A stretch of DNA of 64,000 nucleotides from Bacillus cabrialesii (GTDB taxonomy: Bacteria; Bacillota; Bacilli; Bacillales; Bacillaceae): contig NZ_CP096889.1 in assembly GCF_004124315.2 (NCBI RefSeq), positions 3,517,001-3,581,000 of the forward strand, in the 5' to 3' direction. The notes below the pieces were generated by a model. It was given only the letters and a program-made list of their open reading frames with translations. It ran no database searches and was not told the origin of the DNA. Shown one piece after another: positions 52,702 through 61,867 of this stretch (its first letter is position 1; every line of letters begins with the position of its first letter). The translations under genes and the position numbers were made by a program.

Positions 52702-53481
52702 ATGTTTAAAAGTATAACAACTAGAGGCTTCACTAAAAGTACAACTTTATTCATTTTGATTTTAGGTTCTCTAATAGCTATCTTAGATGTGGTGGAAAAT
52801 AATGTTATTCATTTAAAACCATCTGATTATTGGGATTATCCTCTCGGTGTATATAACTGGTGGTTTTTATTTAATCCAGAAATATACCTTTCAATCATTA
52901 TCACTGTTTTTCCATTGCTAGCATCAGTACCATATGCAGATTCTTATATCGAAGAAAAGAAAAGTGGATTTTTAAAAAATATTCTACTAAGGCAAAACAA
53001 AAACAAGTATTTAACAACAAAGTTTTTCATTAACTTTTTAATTGGTGGGATGGCATCGATTACTCCACTTGTATTAAACTTAATCGTTTATTTCTCATTG
53101 TTACCAGCTATTAAACCAAACATATACTTTGGTAATATTCCCGTTTTTGGTTTTTTACCTGATCTATATGTAAATCATCCTTTAATATATATAATTTTAA
53201 GAATTGGAAACTGTTTTATTTTTGGAGGCATTTTTGCTTCAATTGCTTTGACCTGCAGTCTTTTTGTAGAAAATCGTTATATTGCTATTGGTATACCTTT
53301 TTTTATTTACACAATTTTAGACATTATTTTAGATACATTTAACTTTCAAAGCTACTCTCCGCTTAAATTTTTATTTTTAGATGTCCCCTTTACATATGGA
53401 ATCTACGTCATTGCAACGGTAACAATAATCATACTTTTTGTTGTCTTTTGTGTTGGAGGTAAAAAGAGTGAGAACATTTAG
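52702..53481 (+). CDS. membrane permease-like protein of the cluster (subunit 1)
   Basis: A 259-residue protein with about six hydrophobic helices. It has the ABC-2 permease style: an N-terminal helix, SYIEEKKSGFLKNILLRQNKNKYLTTKFFINFLIGG (coupling-like loop before helix 3), and a final helix TYGIYVIATVTIIILFVVFCV. AAGGAGA precedes the ATG. Its end overlaps the next gene by 14 bases. It probably pairs with the ATPase at 55104-55763. Not recognised as a named family. Confidence 0.78.
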   Translation: MFKSITTRGFTKSTTLFILILGSLIAILDVVENNVIHLKPSDYWDYPLGVYNWWFLFNPEIYLSIIITVFPLLASVPYADSYIEEKKSGFLKNILLRQNKNKYLTTKFFINFLIGGMASITPLVLNLIVYFSLLPAIKPNIYFGNIPVFGFLPDLYVNHPLIYIILRIGNCFIFGGIFASIALTCSLFVENRYIAIGIPFFIYTILDIILDTFNFQSYSPLKFLFLDVPFTYGIYVIATVTIIILFVVFCVGGKKSENI

Positions 53482-54259
53482 ACTCTTCATTTATGTATGC
53501 AATCACACTAAATATTCTATATTGTTAACAGTTTATCTCGCTGCTTTACTCATGTATTACCAAATAAAAAATAACATTGACTTTGATAAACTTTCGATAT
53601 TTGATTTTCTGTCTGACTTAAATGGTATCATGGGACTTACTAATAAGAATGTGATGGTATTTATACTTATCCCTTTTATCTGTTTAACAATATTATTAAT
53701 TATGAAACGAGAAGAAACATATAATAGAATAATTAAATTACCATCTAGAACATCGGTTTGGAATAAAACTGTAATAATCTCTTTGGTTTACACCTTTATA
53801 TTGACATTTATTTTAGTCTTGGGAGGATATTTAATAGGTGGTTTAATTTTTGGTTACGAAAATAAATGGATAGGAACCAACGGACAAATCACTGTACTCT
53901 TAAACAATAACAAGATACCGAATCCAGAACAATACTTAAATAAGCTTTCAACATTTAATGTTTTAACAATCATTTTTTTAACTAAATTTTTGTGCTTATC
54001 AATAATAGCATTAAGTACGGCCATTATTAAAACCATTATAAAAAATAGCAGTTTGACTCTCTTGTGTATATGCATATACAGTTACATTGATGCTATGTAT
54101 CTAAATCCTTCTTTATTTATAAATAAATCCATCCTCGATGTAAATAACTGGTTGAATTTAAGGAATGTATTAATTAATAATGTTTATTTCATCATCTTAC
54201 TATTTGCTCTATATTTCATAGGCCGTGAGTTATACTCGAAAAAGGACTTTAAAAATTAG
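53468..54259 (+). CDS. membrane permease-like protein of the cluster (subunit 2)
   Basis: A 263-residue polytopic protein starting at GTG 53468, 7 bases after GGAGGT (the longer ATG frame at 53438 lacks a site). It has about six helices (YSILLTVYLAALLMYY, VMVFILIPFICLTILLIM, TVIISLVYTFILTFILVLGGYLIGG and others). The charged loop KREETYNRIIKLPSRTSVWNKT resembles the loop before helix 3 in subunit 1. Translationally coupled to its neighbour. Confidence 0.75.
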   Translation: MRTFRLFIYVCNHTKYSILLTVYLAALLMYYQIKNNIDFDKLSIFDFLSDLNGIMGLTNKNVMVFILIPFICLTILLIMKREETYNRIIKLPSRTSVWNKTVIISLVYTFILTFILVLGGYLIGGLIFGYENKWIGTNGQITVLLNNNKIPNPEQYLNKLSTFNVLTIIFLTKFLCLSIIALSTAIIKTIIKNSSLTLLCICIYSYIDAMYLNPSLFINKSILDVNNWLNLRNVLINNVYFIILLFALYFIGRELYSKKDFKN

Positions 54260-54274
54260 GAGGATAAATACTAC

Positions 54275-55084
54275 TTGAATGATATAAATATTGTATCCAA
54301 ACTGCTAATAAGAGATATACGCAACAATTTTCACAGGAATAAGTGGAAGTATTTTTTACTTAGTATATTAGTATGTTACATATCAATAATGAATTCTAAT
54401 CAGTTTGAAGATACATCTATGAGTCTAATTGAACTTTTTTATCTGAACTTTAAGGATGTAGGCTTTATTAATAACTATGAATTAAACAGTGTCCCAACAA
54501 TTTGGATGATTATAAATATATTCGTGATATTTATTTGTGGCGATGCATTGTACTATGATAGCAAATTAAATGTTTACCTTTTACTAAGAGTTCAGAAAAT
54601 CCATCTATATTGGATTTCTAAAACCTTGTTTATTATTTTAAATATTATAAGTACCTATCTAGTTTTATTTCTTGTTACTTATATAGTAGGTTTGATATAC
54701 AATTTAAACTCTTTGAATTGGAACATACCTGCTGTCAATATTATAAATGACTTAAGCTTTAAACAGGTTACTGAAGGAAAATTTTTAATTATCATTTTCA
54801 CACTATATGCTTTAACATCTATATCATTGACTTTAATTCATGTGTTTTTCTCTTTTTATATGAATTCCAACTATAGTTTTTTAATAGTTGCTATCCTAAT
54901 ATGTCTTTCTATATTTATAAATAACCCATTGCTCCCGGCAATACATTCAATGATTCTTAAACATACTATTTTTGAACCCAGTCATCATCTTACGCTTCAA
55001 TATTCGATATGCTATAACGTCTTGTTAAGCATTTTTTTATTTTTTGCTATTTATATTTCTTTTAAAAAAAAGGATTTAATTTAA
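54275..55084 (+). CDS. membrane permease-like protein of the cluster (subunit 3)
   Basis: A 269-residue protein, TTG start 10 bases after GGAGG. It has about six hydrophobic helices and a similar layout: KWKYFLLSILVCYISIMN, TIWMIINIFVIFICGDALYYDSKLNVYLLLRVQKIHLYWISKTLF, and a lysine-rich end (SFKKKDLI). The three membrane proteins look like distant versions of one ABC-2-like fold, an unusual number for one ATPase. Confidence 0.75.
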   Translation: MNDINIVSKLLIRDIRNNFHRNKWKYFLLSILVCYISIMNSNQFEDTSMSLIELFYLNFKDVGFINNYELNSVPTIWMIINIFVIFICGDALYYDSKLNVYLLLRVQKIHLYWISKTLFIILNIISTYLVLFLVTYIVGLIYNLNSLNWNIPAVNIINDLSFKQVTEGKFLIIIFTLYALTSISLTLIHVFFSFYMNSNYSFLIVAILICLSIFINNPLLPAIHSMILKHTIFEPSHHLTLQYSICYNVLLSIFLFFAIYISFKKKDLI

Positions 55085-55103
55085 ATGAAAGCAGAGGATT
55101 AAC

Positions 55104-55763
55104 ATGTCAAAAAGTGCATATTTAAAAGTAGAACACCTCACAAAAAAAATAAGAAAGCAAGTTCTAATAGACGATATTAGTTTACAGTTAGATCGAGGGA
55201 AAATTTATGGATTTACAGGAAAAAATGGATCAGGAAAAACAATGCTGTTTAAGGCAATATGTGGTCTTATTAAACCGTCAAGCGGATTTATAGAAATTAA
55301 CGGAAAAAAACTTGGAGGGAAAATCTCTTTCCCAGAAAGCGTTGGAGCCATAATAGAATATCCAGGTTTTTTACCTAACTATACAGGGTTTAAAAATCTT
55401 AAAATGATAGCTGATATAAAAGGAATACTCACTGAGGATCAAATAAAAAACACAATAGAATCCGTCGGTTTAAACCCTGATGATAAAAGAAAATTTAAAG
55501 ATTATTCTTTAGGTATGAAACAAAGACTTGGAATTGCCCAGGCAATTATGGAAGATCCAGAACTAATTATTTTAGATGAACCTACCAATGCTCTTGATAA
55601 AGATGGAATATCACTTGTAAAAGATTTATTAATAGAACTAAAAGAGAAAAATAAGTTAATCCTTCTTGCTAGCCATGAATCGGAAAGTTTAGAATTTCTT
55701 TCAGATGAAATTTTCATGGTCGAGAAAGGAAAAATTATCAATCATACAATACTAAAATCATGA
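55104..55763 (+). CDS. ABC transporter ATP-binding protein of the cluster
   Basis: A 219-residue ATPase with Walker A GKNGSGKTML near residue 39, signature YSLGMKQRLGIAQAI near 133, Walker B ELIILDEPTNALD near 153 and H-loop ASHESES near 193. The short BcrA/CcmA-like type usually energises ABC-2 exporters and immunity pumps for antimicrobial peptides. It lies 20 bases after membrane subunit 3 and is the only ATPase of the cluster. Confidence 0.92.
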   Translation: MSKSAYLKVEHLTKKIRKQVLIDDISLQLDRGKIYGFTGKNGSGKTMLFKAICGLIKPSSGFIEINGKKLGGKISFPESVGAIIEYPGFLPNYTGFKNLKMIADIKGILTEDQIKNTIESVGLNPDDKRKFKDYSLGMKQRLGIAQAIMEDPELIILDEPTNALDKDGISLVKDLLIELKEKNKLILLASHESESLEFLSDEIFMVEKGKIINHTILKS

Positions 55764-55790
55764 GACATTAAATTCAAGGGAGAATTTAAA

Positions 55791-56306
55791 ATGTTTAAAA
55801 AGAAAACATATATTTTATTACTAATAAGTTTTTTAATATTATTTTTTGTTTATCGTGTCTACGTAATAAACAAAAATGTTCCTGCTGAATTTTCAATTGA
55901 GTATTTTCCGAAAAAAGAAGTGATAACATGTGATAATATAAATATAAAGGTTTTATCTTCTGAAATAGGAGACGAGAAAGACAATATAATTCCAATATCA
56001 ATTGAAGCAGAAATTCAAAATAAAAGTAATCATGTAACAACTGATGGAGCATTGTTTATGGAAACAATGCTCGGTATAGACAATTATACAAGTCAAACTA
56101 ATGAAGGCAATTTTGATATGAGCAAATTAAAAAAATTGAAGCCACATCAGTCAACTAAAATAAAATTGGTTTATCAAGTTGATGACTTTGCCCTTCAAAA
56201 TAGAAGTAAAAAATTAAAACTGTATTTGCCAACTAAAATGTATAATAATGAAGTCCATGATAAATATGATCAAGGGGTTCGTTATGCTAAAGCAATTAAG
56301 CTATAA
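55791..56306 (+). CDS. membrane-anchored extracytoplasmic protein of the cluster
   Basis: A 171-residue protein with one N-terminal helix (TYILLLISFLILFFVYRVYVI) and an external domain of about 140 residues with beta-strand pattern (INIKVLSSEIGDEKDNIIPISIEAEIQNKSNHV, STKIKLVYQVDDFALQNRSKKLKLYLP), similar in style to small Ig-like domains of surface proteins. It could be an immunity or accessory factor for the secreted proteins. AGGGAG precedes the ATG; 28 bases after the ATPase gene. Confidence 0.75.
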   Translation: MFKKKTYILLLISFLILFFVYRVYVINKNVPAEFSIEYFPKKEVITCDNINIKVLSSEIGDEKDNIIPISIEAEIQNKSNHVTTDGALFMETMLGIDNYTSQTNEGNFDMSKLKKLKPHQSTKIKLVYQVDDFALQNRSKKLKLYLPTKMYNNEVHDKYDQGVRYAKAIKL

Positions 56307-56319
56307 ACAAACAATATTA

Positions 56320-56372
56320 AAAAAAGGATTTCTAAGTTGAATGTACTTTCATCATCTTAGAAATCCTTTTTT
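56320..56372. terminator. bidirectional terminator between the cluster and tagO
   Basis: AAAAAAGGATTTCTAAG and its reverse complement form a perfect 17-base stem with a 19-base loop. It ends both the cluster (+) and tagO (-). Confidence 0.9.
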
Positions 56373-56382
56373 CATTTGTTTT

Positions 56383-57459
56383 TTAATTCCTTTTCACGAG
56401 CCGTTTATAAAATTTCGTAAACGGCTTAAATTTTTCATTCACGAGTCCTGTCACTTCTGCTATGATCTGCATAAAGATGATTAAAATGAAGATAATAAAC
56501 AAAGAAAGCCAGATTGTGGCACTTTTGAGTACAATTGCACTAATGCTGAAAATAAATCCAATCAGATAAATAACAAGGACCGACATCCGATGTGAAAGGC
56601 CAAAGGCCATCAGTCTATGGTGGATATGCGACTTATCGGGTGCCGAAATCGGCTGTTTGTTTAATATTCTCCTGATGATAGCAAATGTTGTATCAAAAAT
56701 CGGTACGCCTAATATAATAATTGGGATAACGATACTGAACAATGTTACGCTTTTATACAGGCCTAGTAATGAAAGAATCGAAATACAATACCCTAAAAAA
56801 AGTGATCCTGTATCACCCATAAAGATTTTTGCCGGGTGAAAGTTGTAAAACAAAAATCCAAGCGTACTGGCGATGACAACCAATGAAAGTGACAGAATGA
56901 GCACTTTTCCACCGGATAGCGCCATAACTGCGATCGTAGACAGGCCGATAACCGAAAGACCGGCGGCAAGGCCATCCAATCCGTCAATCAGGTTAATCGC
57001 GTTTGTGATTCCGACAATCCATAATACTGTCAGCGGATAAGCCATCCATCCTAGCTCAAATCGTTCTGCTAAAAAAGGCACTGAGAAAAAGTCCATTTTT
57101 AAGCCGGTGCTTACAATCATGATGGCTACACCTAATTGAACCAAAAACTTAACTTTCGCACTTAATTGAAATTTATCGTCAAGAATACCTAACACAATAA
57201 TGATAAATGCTCCGGCTGTAATGGCCGTCATTCTTGTTTCTGTGTATATGCCGGATGCAAGCACGCCTGCTACCACACCGATAAATATGGCCAACCCGCC
57301 CATCCGGGGCATGATTTTGTCATGTACTTTTCGATTGCTGGGCTGGTCAACTGCACCTATTTTAATCGCAATCCTTTTTACGATTGGGGTTATGATTAAA
57401 ACTGTCAGCAGCGAGACAATAAACGCAACAACAATGCGAATCATGCGTTCGTCAAGCAT
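56383..57459 (-). CDS. tagO: undecaprenyl-phosphate GlcNAc-1-phosphate transferase TagO
   Basis: A 358-residue membrane enzyme of the WecA/MraY family with about 11 helices. Motifs include DQPSNRKVHDKIMPRMGG, NAINLIDGLDGLAAG, FMGDTGSLFLGY and the loop SHIHHRLMAFG. It starts wall teichoic acid and teichuronic acid synthesis by moving GlcNAc-1-phosphate to undecaprenyl phosphate. AAGGAGA lies before the ATG. Normal base composition resumes here after the foreign block. Confidence 0.97.
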   Translation of the reverse strand: MLDERMIRIVVAFIVSLLTVLIITPIVKRIAIKIGAVDQPSNRKVHDKIMPRMGGLAIFIGVVAGVLASGIYTETRMTAITAGAFIIIVLGILDDKFQLSAKVKFLVQLGVAIMIVSTGLKMDFFSVPFLAERFELGWMAYPLTVLWIVGITNAINLIDGLDGLAAGLSVIGLSTIAVMALSGGKVLILSLSLVVIASTLGFLFYNFHPAKIFMGDTGSLFLGYCISILSLLGLYKSVTLFSIVIPIIILGVPIFDTTFAIIRRILNKQPISAPDKSHIHHRLMAFGLSHRMSVLVIYLIGFIFSISAIVLKSATIWLSLFIIFILIIFMQIIAEVTGLVNEKFKPFTKFYKRLVKRN

Positions 57460-57518
57460 AAAGAAGTCTCCTTTGGAATTAAATGAAGTCTTTATTTATA
57501 TAGAGAACCGTTCCTTCC

Positions 57519-57548
57519 ATTATACCTTCTCCTTAGTTATTATAACAA
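57519..57548 (-). promoter_or_regulatory. possible SigA promoter of tagO
   Basis: On the minus strand TTGTTA, 18 bases, TATAAT, about 60 bases upstream of tagO. Confidence 0.5.
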
Positions 57549-57576
57549 GCTTCATCAAAAAGAAACACGTATAATC

Positions 57577-57612
57577 AAAAAACGCGCATCCCAATTTATA
57601 GGACTACGCATG
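57577..57612 (-). terminator. terminator of the tua operon
   Basis: GCGT-TCC and GGGA-GCGC form an interrupted stem overlapping the tuaH stop; TTTTTTGATTA follows on the minus strand. Confidence 0.6.
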
Positions 57613-58797
57613 TTTTTGAATCCCTGTATATTTCATAATTTGTTTAAATAAGCAATTCCAATCCTGTGCACGGGCGATGTTTCGGCGCATTTCTTTATAC
57701 GTTTCATCCCCGTTATGGCCTCGCACTTTTTCGCATGCGGCTATAAAATCAAGCGGGTGATCGCCTTCTACATATTCGTATACATACGGCTTTTGCATTT
57801 TTGAGGTTGACGGAAGATTCGAGCCGACGACAGGCTTTCCCGCCGCTAAAAATTCAAATAATTTCAGCGGAAACACAGCTTGGTTATACGATGATTGTTT
57901 ATACGGCATGATGCCGATATCGATCAGCTCCATATAATGCGGAACTTCTTTTGGATCTGCCGGACCGGTCCATATGACATTAGGAAGCTTCAGCAGCTCT
58001 TGAAATGAAACGTCTCCGTTTGTGGCATCCGGGCCGACCCATAAAAAGGTCCAATCAGGCTTTTGCAGGGCGGCTTCTTCAATCATTTTAAAATCGAGTT
58101 TCGGTTTAATCCCGCCGATAAAGCCTAATACTGTTCCTTCTCTTCCTTGCAATATGCTGCGATCAGGAACCGCTTTATTGGCAGAAAACAGCTCATATTC
58201 AACACCGTTTTCTACAGTATGCACCTTTTCACGCCTCGCACTCAGTTTTTTGTCTACTTCTTTGTGAAGATAATCCGATGAACAGGTAATGGAATCTGCA
58301 CGATGTATAATTCTCAGCTCCGCCGATTTAATGACTTTTCTCCGGAATTCAGACAGCAGATTTGAACGGCCGCTGATCGGCGCCGCCCATAAATCACTGC
58401 AATCATAAATGACCTGATCCCAGGGATACAGTGATGACAGCAGCGGAAATCCGGGGAACGTATACCATAAACAACAGCGTTCACCGTTTGCAGAAGCAGA
58501 TGCCAGCTCATCAAGCAAAGGTGAGAGCTTGTGCCTGTAAAAGACATCTGTATACCGTCCGAAACGAAACATTTTTTTCTGCAGCAAGTCTTTGACAGCG
58601 AATTGCCTGATGCCTGAATAAACGTCCTGAAATTCATTTCCTTGAGTACGCGGAGCCGGACACACCCAAATGACTTCCTTCGTTTCCTCCTGTGCGGCTA
58701 AAAACTCCGCCAGCCGATGCCTTCTGTATCTTAATTGGTCTTTTCCCCATTCAGCAGTGGCAACGATGACATGAATGATCGCTTCTTTTGTTTCCAC
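57604..58797 (-). CDS. tuaH: teichuronic acid glycosyltransferase TuaH
   Basis: A 397-residue GT-B (GT4-like) enzyme with LGFIGGIKPKLDFKMI, the C-terminal EXXXXXXXE-like MPYKQSSYNQAVFPLKLFEFLAAGKPVVG and nucleotide-binding features. GTG 58797 lies 6 bases after AAGGTG; ATG 58803 and GTG 58806 are also in frame. It is the last gene of tuaC-H in this direction. The operon makes phosphate-free wall polymer under phosphate limitation in B. subtilis. Confidence 0.93.
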   Translation of the reverse strand: METKEAIIHVIVATAEWGKDQLRYRRHRLAEFLAAQEETKEVIWVCPAPRTQGNEFQDVYSGIRQFAVKDLLQKKMFRFGRYTDVFYRHKLSPLLDELASASANGERCCLWYTFPGFPLLSSLYPWDQVIYDCSDLWAAPISGRSNLLSEFRRKVIKSAELRIIHRADSITCSSDYLHKEVDKKLSARREKVHTVENGVEYELFSANKAVPDRSILQGREGTVLGFIGGIKPKLDFKMIEEAALQKPDWTFLWVGPDATNGDVSFQELLKLPNVIWTGPADPKEVPHYMELIDIGIMPYKQSSYNQAVFPLKLFEFLAAGKPVVGSNLPSTSKMQKPYVYEYVEGDHPLDFIAACEKVRGHNGDETYKEMRRNIARAQDWNCLFKQIMKYTGIQKHA

Positions 58798-58825
58798 CTT
58801 CATCACCTTTTCTCTCTGTTTGCGG

Positions 58826-59584
58826 CTATAATCTTTTTTTCACCGCGTTTTTCGCATATTGAACAAAACACCACGTTGCTTTGATGAAATGAAGCCGTTC
58901 AATTTCCCTGTAGACAAACCACGTTTTTTTCGCAGCCTTCCATTTGTTGCTGGATATCGAGTTACCTACAAGCCGATATTCAGCCAGGCATTCATTCATT
59001 CCATAAGCGGTAAATCCTTTTTTCAAAAGGGACAGCCATGTGGCCAAGTCCTGCCGCGTTCTGATATTCGGCATTTTGATCTGTCCCGTTTGCTCTCTGT
59101 CAATCATCACCGTCAAGCAGCCGATAATCGTATTTTTCAGGGCATCATCGTACGTCAGGCTTTCCGGGGCACCAATAAATTTATCAAGCGGGGTCCCGTC
59201 CTGCTCCATTAAGCTGTAGCCTGTGAAAGAAAATGCACAGGAACGCTCCATCATAAAATCGAGTTGCTTTTCCAATTTATCTTTTTTCCATTTGTCGTCA
59301 CTGTCCAAAAATGCCACATAACGCCCTTGGGCACGCTCCAATGCTTTGTTTCTCGCAACCGCAGCTCCGCTGTTCTCCTCCAGACAAATCACATGAATTC
59401 TTTCATCTATCTTTTCATACTGCTGTAAAATGTCGCGTGTGCCATCTGTTGAGCAATCATCCACGATAATCATTTCCCATTGAGAATGGCTCTGTTCTAA
59501 CACTGAATGTATCGTGTCTTCAATATAGTCACGCGCATTATAAGAAGGCGTAATGACAGATACAAGAGGTTTCCAATTGGTCAT
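58826..59584 (-). CDS. tuaG: teichuronic acid glycosyltransferase TuaG
   Basis: A 252-residue GT2 enzyme with VSVITPSYNARDYIEDTIHSVLEQ, the metal-binding DSDDKW and AVARNKALERAQGRYVAFLD. ATG 59584 is 8 bases after GGAG; an upstream GTG was rejected. It adds sugars (GlcUA or GalNAc) to the lipid-linked polymer unit on the cytoplasmic side. Confidence 0.95.
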   Translation of the reverse strand: MTNWKPLVSVITPSYNARDYIEDTIHSVLEQSHSQWEMIIVDDCSTDGTRDILQQYEKIDERIHVICLEENSGAAVARNKALERAQGRYVAFLDSDDKWKKDKLEKQLDFMMERSCAFSFTGYSLMEQDGTPLDKFIGAPESLTYDDALKNTIIGCLTVMIDREQTGQIKMPNIRTRQDLATWLSLLKKGFTAYGMNECLAEYRLVGNSISSNKWKAAKKTWFVYREIERLHFIKATWCFVQYAKNAVKKRL

Positions 59585-59607
59585 GATCACATCTCCATCG
59601 TATGATT

Positions 59608-60288
59608 TTAAAAGGATTCCCTGAAGAATTCAGGAATGACAACGAACATAAAGGCAATCGTGAGGCCGATCATAACGCCGAGAACCGCTTTCTTTTTCGG
59701 GGACATTCCCCCGCCTGACGCCTCACTTACGGTTTCAGAATCAGTGACACTGGCCGCTTTCAAATTAAGCTGCGTGTTTTTCAGCTCATACAAAAATCTC
59801 TCTTTATCCACTTTGGAATCCTCGCTTACCGTCTCACCTTCGAGCGCGTCTATGCTGCGGCGGATGACGGCTTCTCTTTCCGCATACAGTTTTTGATCGT
59901 TTTTGAGAAAGGCGGAGGAAATGGCGTTCAAGACGGATTCCGTTCTCTCCTTATCCTCGTCGCTATAGCTCAAGGTCAGTAAAGCTTTAGATTCCGTTTT
60001 GATGGTTAGCTTTTCTTTGATTTGTGCCAAATCTTCATCCTTTTCGTCAGGAAGCGCCTCCTTCAAAAAAGAATCACTTTTGAGCAGAAGCGGAATCTCC
60101 TCTGTGCTGTTATAAACCGGATGATCATAGCTCCCTACAGCCAAAGTGTTCTCGGCTGTATAGCTTTTTTGATCAGCGATCTGTGACGGCAGGATATACC
60201 CCGCGGCACCTAATATAATGGGTAATGCTATGATCCAAATGATATTTTTTTTAATGCGCCGGGCTATTCTTATCAATATATCGTTCAT
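59608..60288 (-). CDS. tuaF: TuaF, Wzz-like chain-length/membrane protein
   Basis: A 226-residue protein with one N-terminal helix (IIWIIALPIILGAAGYIL), an external coiled region (about 60-195) and a C-terminal helix (KKAVLGVMIGLTIAFMFVVIPEF). This two-helix plan matches polysaccharide co-polymerases (Wzz). It probably sets chain length of teichuronic acid with TuaE. Confidence 0.92.
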   Translation of the reverse strand: MNDILIRIARRIKKNIIWIIALPIILGAAGYILPSQIADQKSYTAENTLAVGSYDHPVYNSTEEIPLLLKSDSFLKEALPDEKDEDLAQIKEKLTIKTESKALLTLSYSDEDKERTESVLNAISSAFLKNDQKLYAEREAVIRRSIDALEGETVSEDSKVDKERFLYELKNTQLNLKAASVTDSETVSEASGGGMSPKKKAVLGVMIGLTIAFMFVVIPEFFRESF

Positions 60289-60316
60289 ATAAGTCTCCCT
60301 GCTTTTCGTAGTCTGT

Positions 60317-61783
60317 TTATCTGTACATTGGTTCCGGCATCTGTCTGGACCGCCTTAACACATTCACGGCGGCGATGACGAGCGCGAGAAACACCCAATG
60401 GAAAAATAAATTTGAAACAGAGCTCGGGCTGATACTGGACACCAGGAAACTGATCAGAGCGGTAATAAGTCCTTCTGTGATCAGTTTTGACTGATTTTCT
60501 AATTTTCTTTCATAAAATTTGTAAAGCACCCAGATGAGGTAAGCATAAACGGCCAGATATCCCAGCATGATGAACAAGCCAAAGTTAGCAAGGATTTCAA
60601 CGAGCCAGTTGTGCACCTCTGCCACGTTGTCAGTGTCATATAAAGCGTGATGCTCAAGATAATAGGATACATTCCCTGCTCCGACTCCGAATCCGTATGA
60701 ATCAAGGAAAAAGTGCCATGCGTTTTTCAGCAGATTGGCCCTGGCCACATTTGATGGAAGCCTGTCATGAAATGAATGCAGCGTCTGCGGGGCCAGAAAC
60801 AGCTCCCAAAACTTTGAATACATTCTGCTGGCGAAAAGAACGGCAAAAATGGTGATTCCCGCCGCTGACAGCCATATGGCTATTTTCTTTAAAACAGGCG
60901 GCAATACAATGAAGATATAGACAGCAACGCCTGCAAAAATCCCCAGAAGGCTGGCTCTTGAACCGGTAGCAAAAATTAAATACAACGCACAGAGCGAGAG
61001 CACAAGACCAATCGCCTTGAGGTATCCATTCTTTATGTTTTTCACCATCGTGATGTAAAAAAAGAAGCTGATCGATAAAAAGGTTGCAAAGTCATTTTGA
61101 TTAAAAAAGACCGAGGTCGGATAATGCTGCTTATATTCCGGCCCGCTGTACAGCGTGGAACTCGGAAGATGATGATGGGTGATATGATTGTAAAAACCAA
61201 TGAGCATCAGGAATACTGTCATCACCAGCCAAATGGTATAAACAATCATCAGCCGCTCCATTTTTTGGACGTACATGACAATGAGGTAAATGAAGAAAAT
61301 TCCCATTGCCAATAAGGCCAAATATTTGATCCCGGCTGTCACTGACTTAGCCCATAGCAGAGAAACGAGTCCGTATATAAACCAAAAGGCGAAAAAGAGC
61401 AATATGCCTTTCACTTGCAGTCCGTTCCATCTTTCAATATGTGTCCGGTTCCGAACCATACCGATCACATGGAGGCATCCCGCTGCAATAAGCAAAAGCC
61501 TATAAAGGAATAAACTGAAAAATCCGAGATGAATGGCGAAAAATGCATTATTTAAAAAAGTGCAGGCGATCAAAATATAGATGATAGCCATAAAGAGCCG
61601 GTCTTTTGTCGTAAATGCGGTTGCAAGCGTCAGCGCAAACAAACCGATCGCCAACACCGCAAGCAGGGCAGCCATCTGCATGAAGCCTATATCTTTACGG
61701 ATGGCGCCCAGCAATAGGACGGCTCCAAATATGGCAGCGGCCAGTAACGTAAGCGTATGAACCGCTGAACGTTTGATACTCAC
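60317..61783 (-). CDS. tuaE: teichuronic acid polymerase TuaE
   Basis: A 488-residue membrane protein with about 12 helices and a large external loop carrying the O-antigen ligase/polymerase motifs (GSRASLLGIFAG, NVAEVHNWLVEILANFGL with the conserved histidine). It polymerises exported repeat units outside the membrane. Between tuaF and tuaD. Confidence 0.93.
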   Translation of the reverse strand: MSIKRSAVHTLTLLAAAIFGAVLLLGAIRKDIGFMQMAALLAVLAIGLFALTLATAFTTKDRLFMAIIYILIACTFLNNAFFAIHLGFFSLFLYRLLLIAAGCLHVIGMVRNRTHIERWNGLQVKGILLFFAFWFIYGLVSLLWAKSVTAGIKYLALLAMGIFFIYLIVMYVQKMERLMIVYTIWLVMTVFLMLIGFYNHITHHHLPSSTLYSGPEYKQHYPTSVFFNQNDFATFLSISFFFYITMVKNIKNGYLKAIGLVLSLCALYLIFATGSRASLLGIFAGVAVYIFIVLPPVLKKIAIWLSAAGITIFAVLFASRMYSKFWELFLAPQTLHSFHDRLPSNVARANLLKNAWHFFLDSYGFGVGAGNVSYYLEHHALYDTDNVAEVHNWLVEILANFGLFIMLGYLAVYAYLIWVLYKFYERKLENQSKLITEGLITALISFLVSSISPSSVSNLFFHWVFLALVIAAVNVLRRSRQMPEPMYR

Positions 61784-61867
61784 ATGTTTAACCCCTTTCC
61801 TGATGTTTCAGGAGCCGGCGGCCGAGCCTAGCAGCCGGCAGCTTCAACCAAGTAACACTTTTTCTTT

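Noticed and set aside
49412..56372. Prophage or integrative element at tagV-tagO
   Set aside because: No integrase, transposase, att-like direct repeats or phage genes were seen; homologous replacement is simpler.
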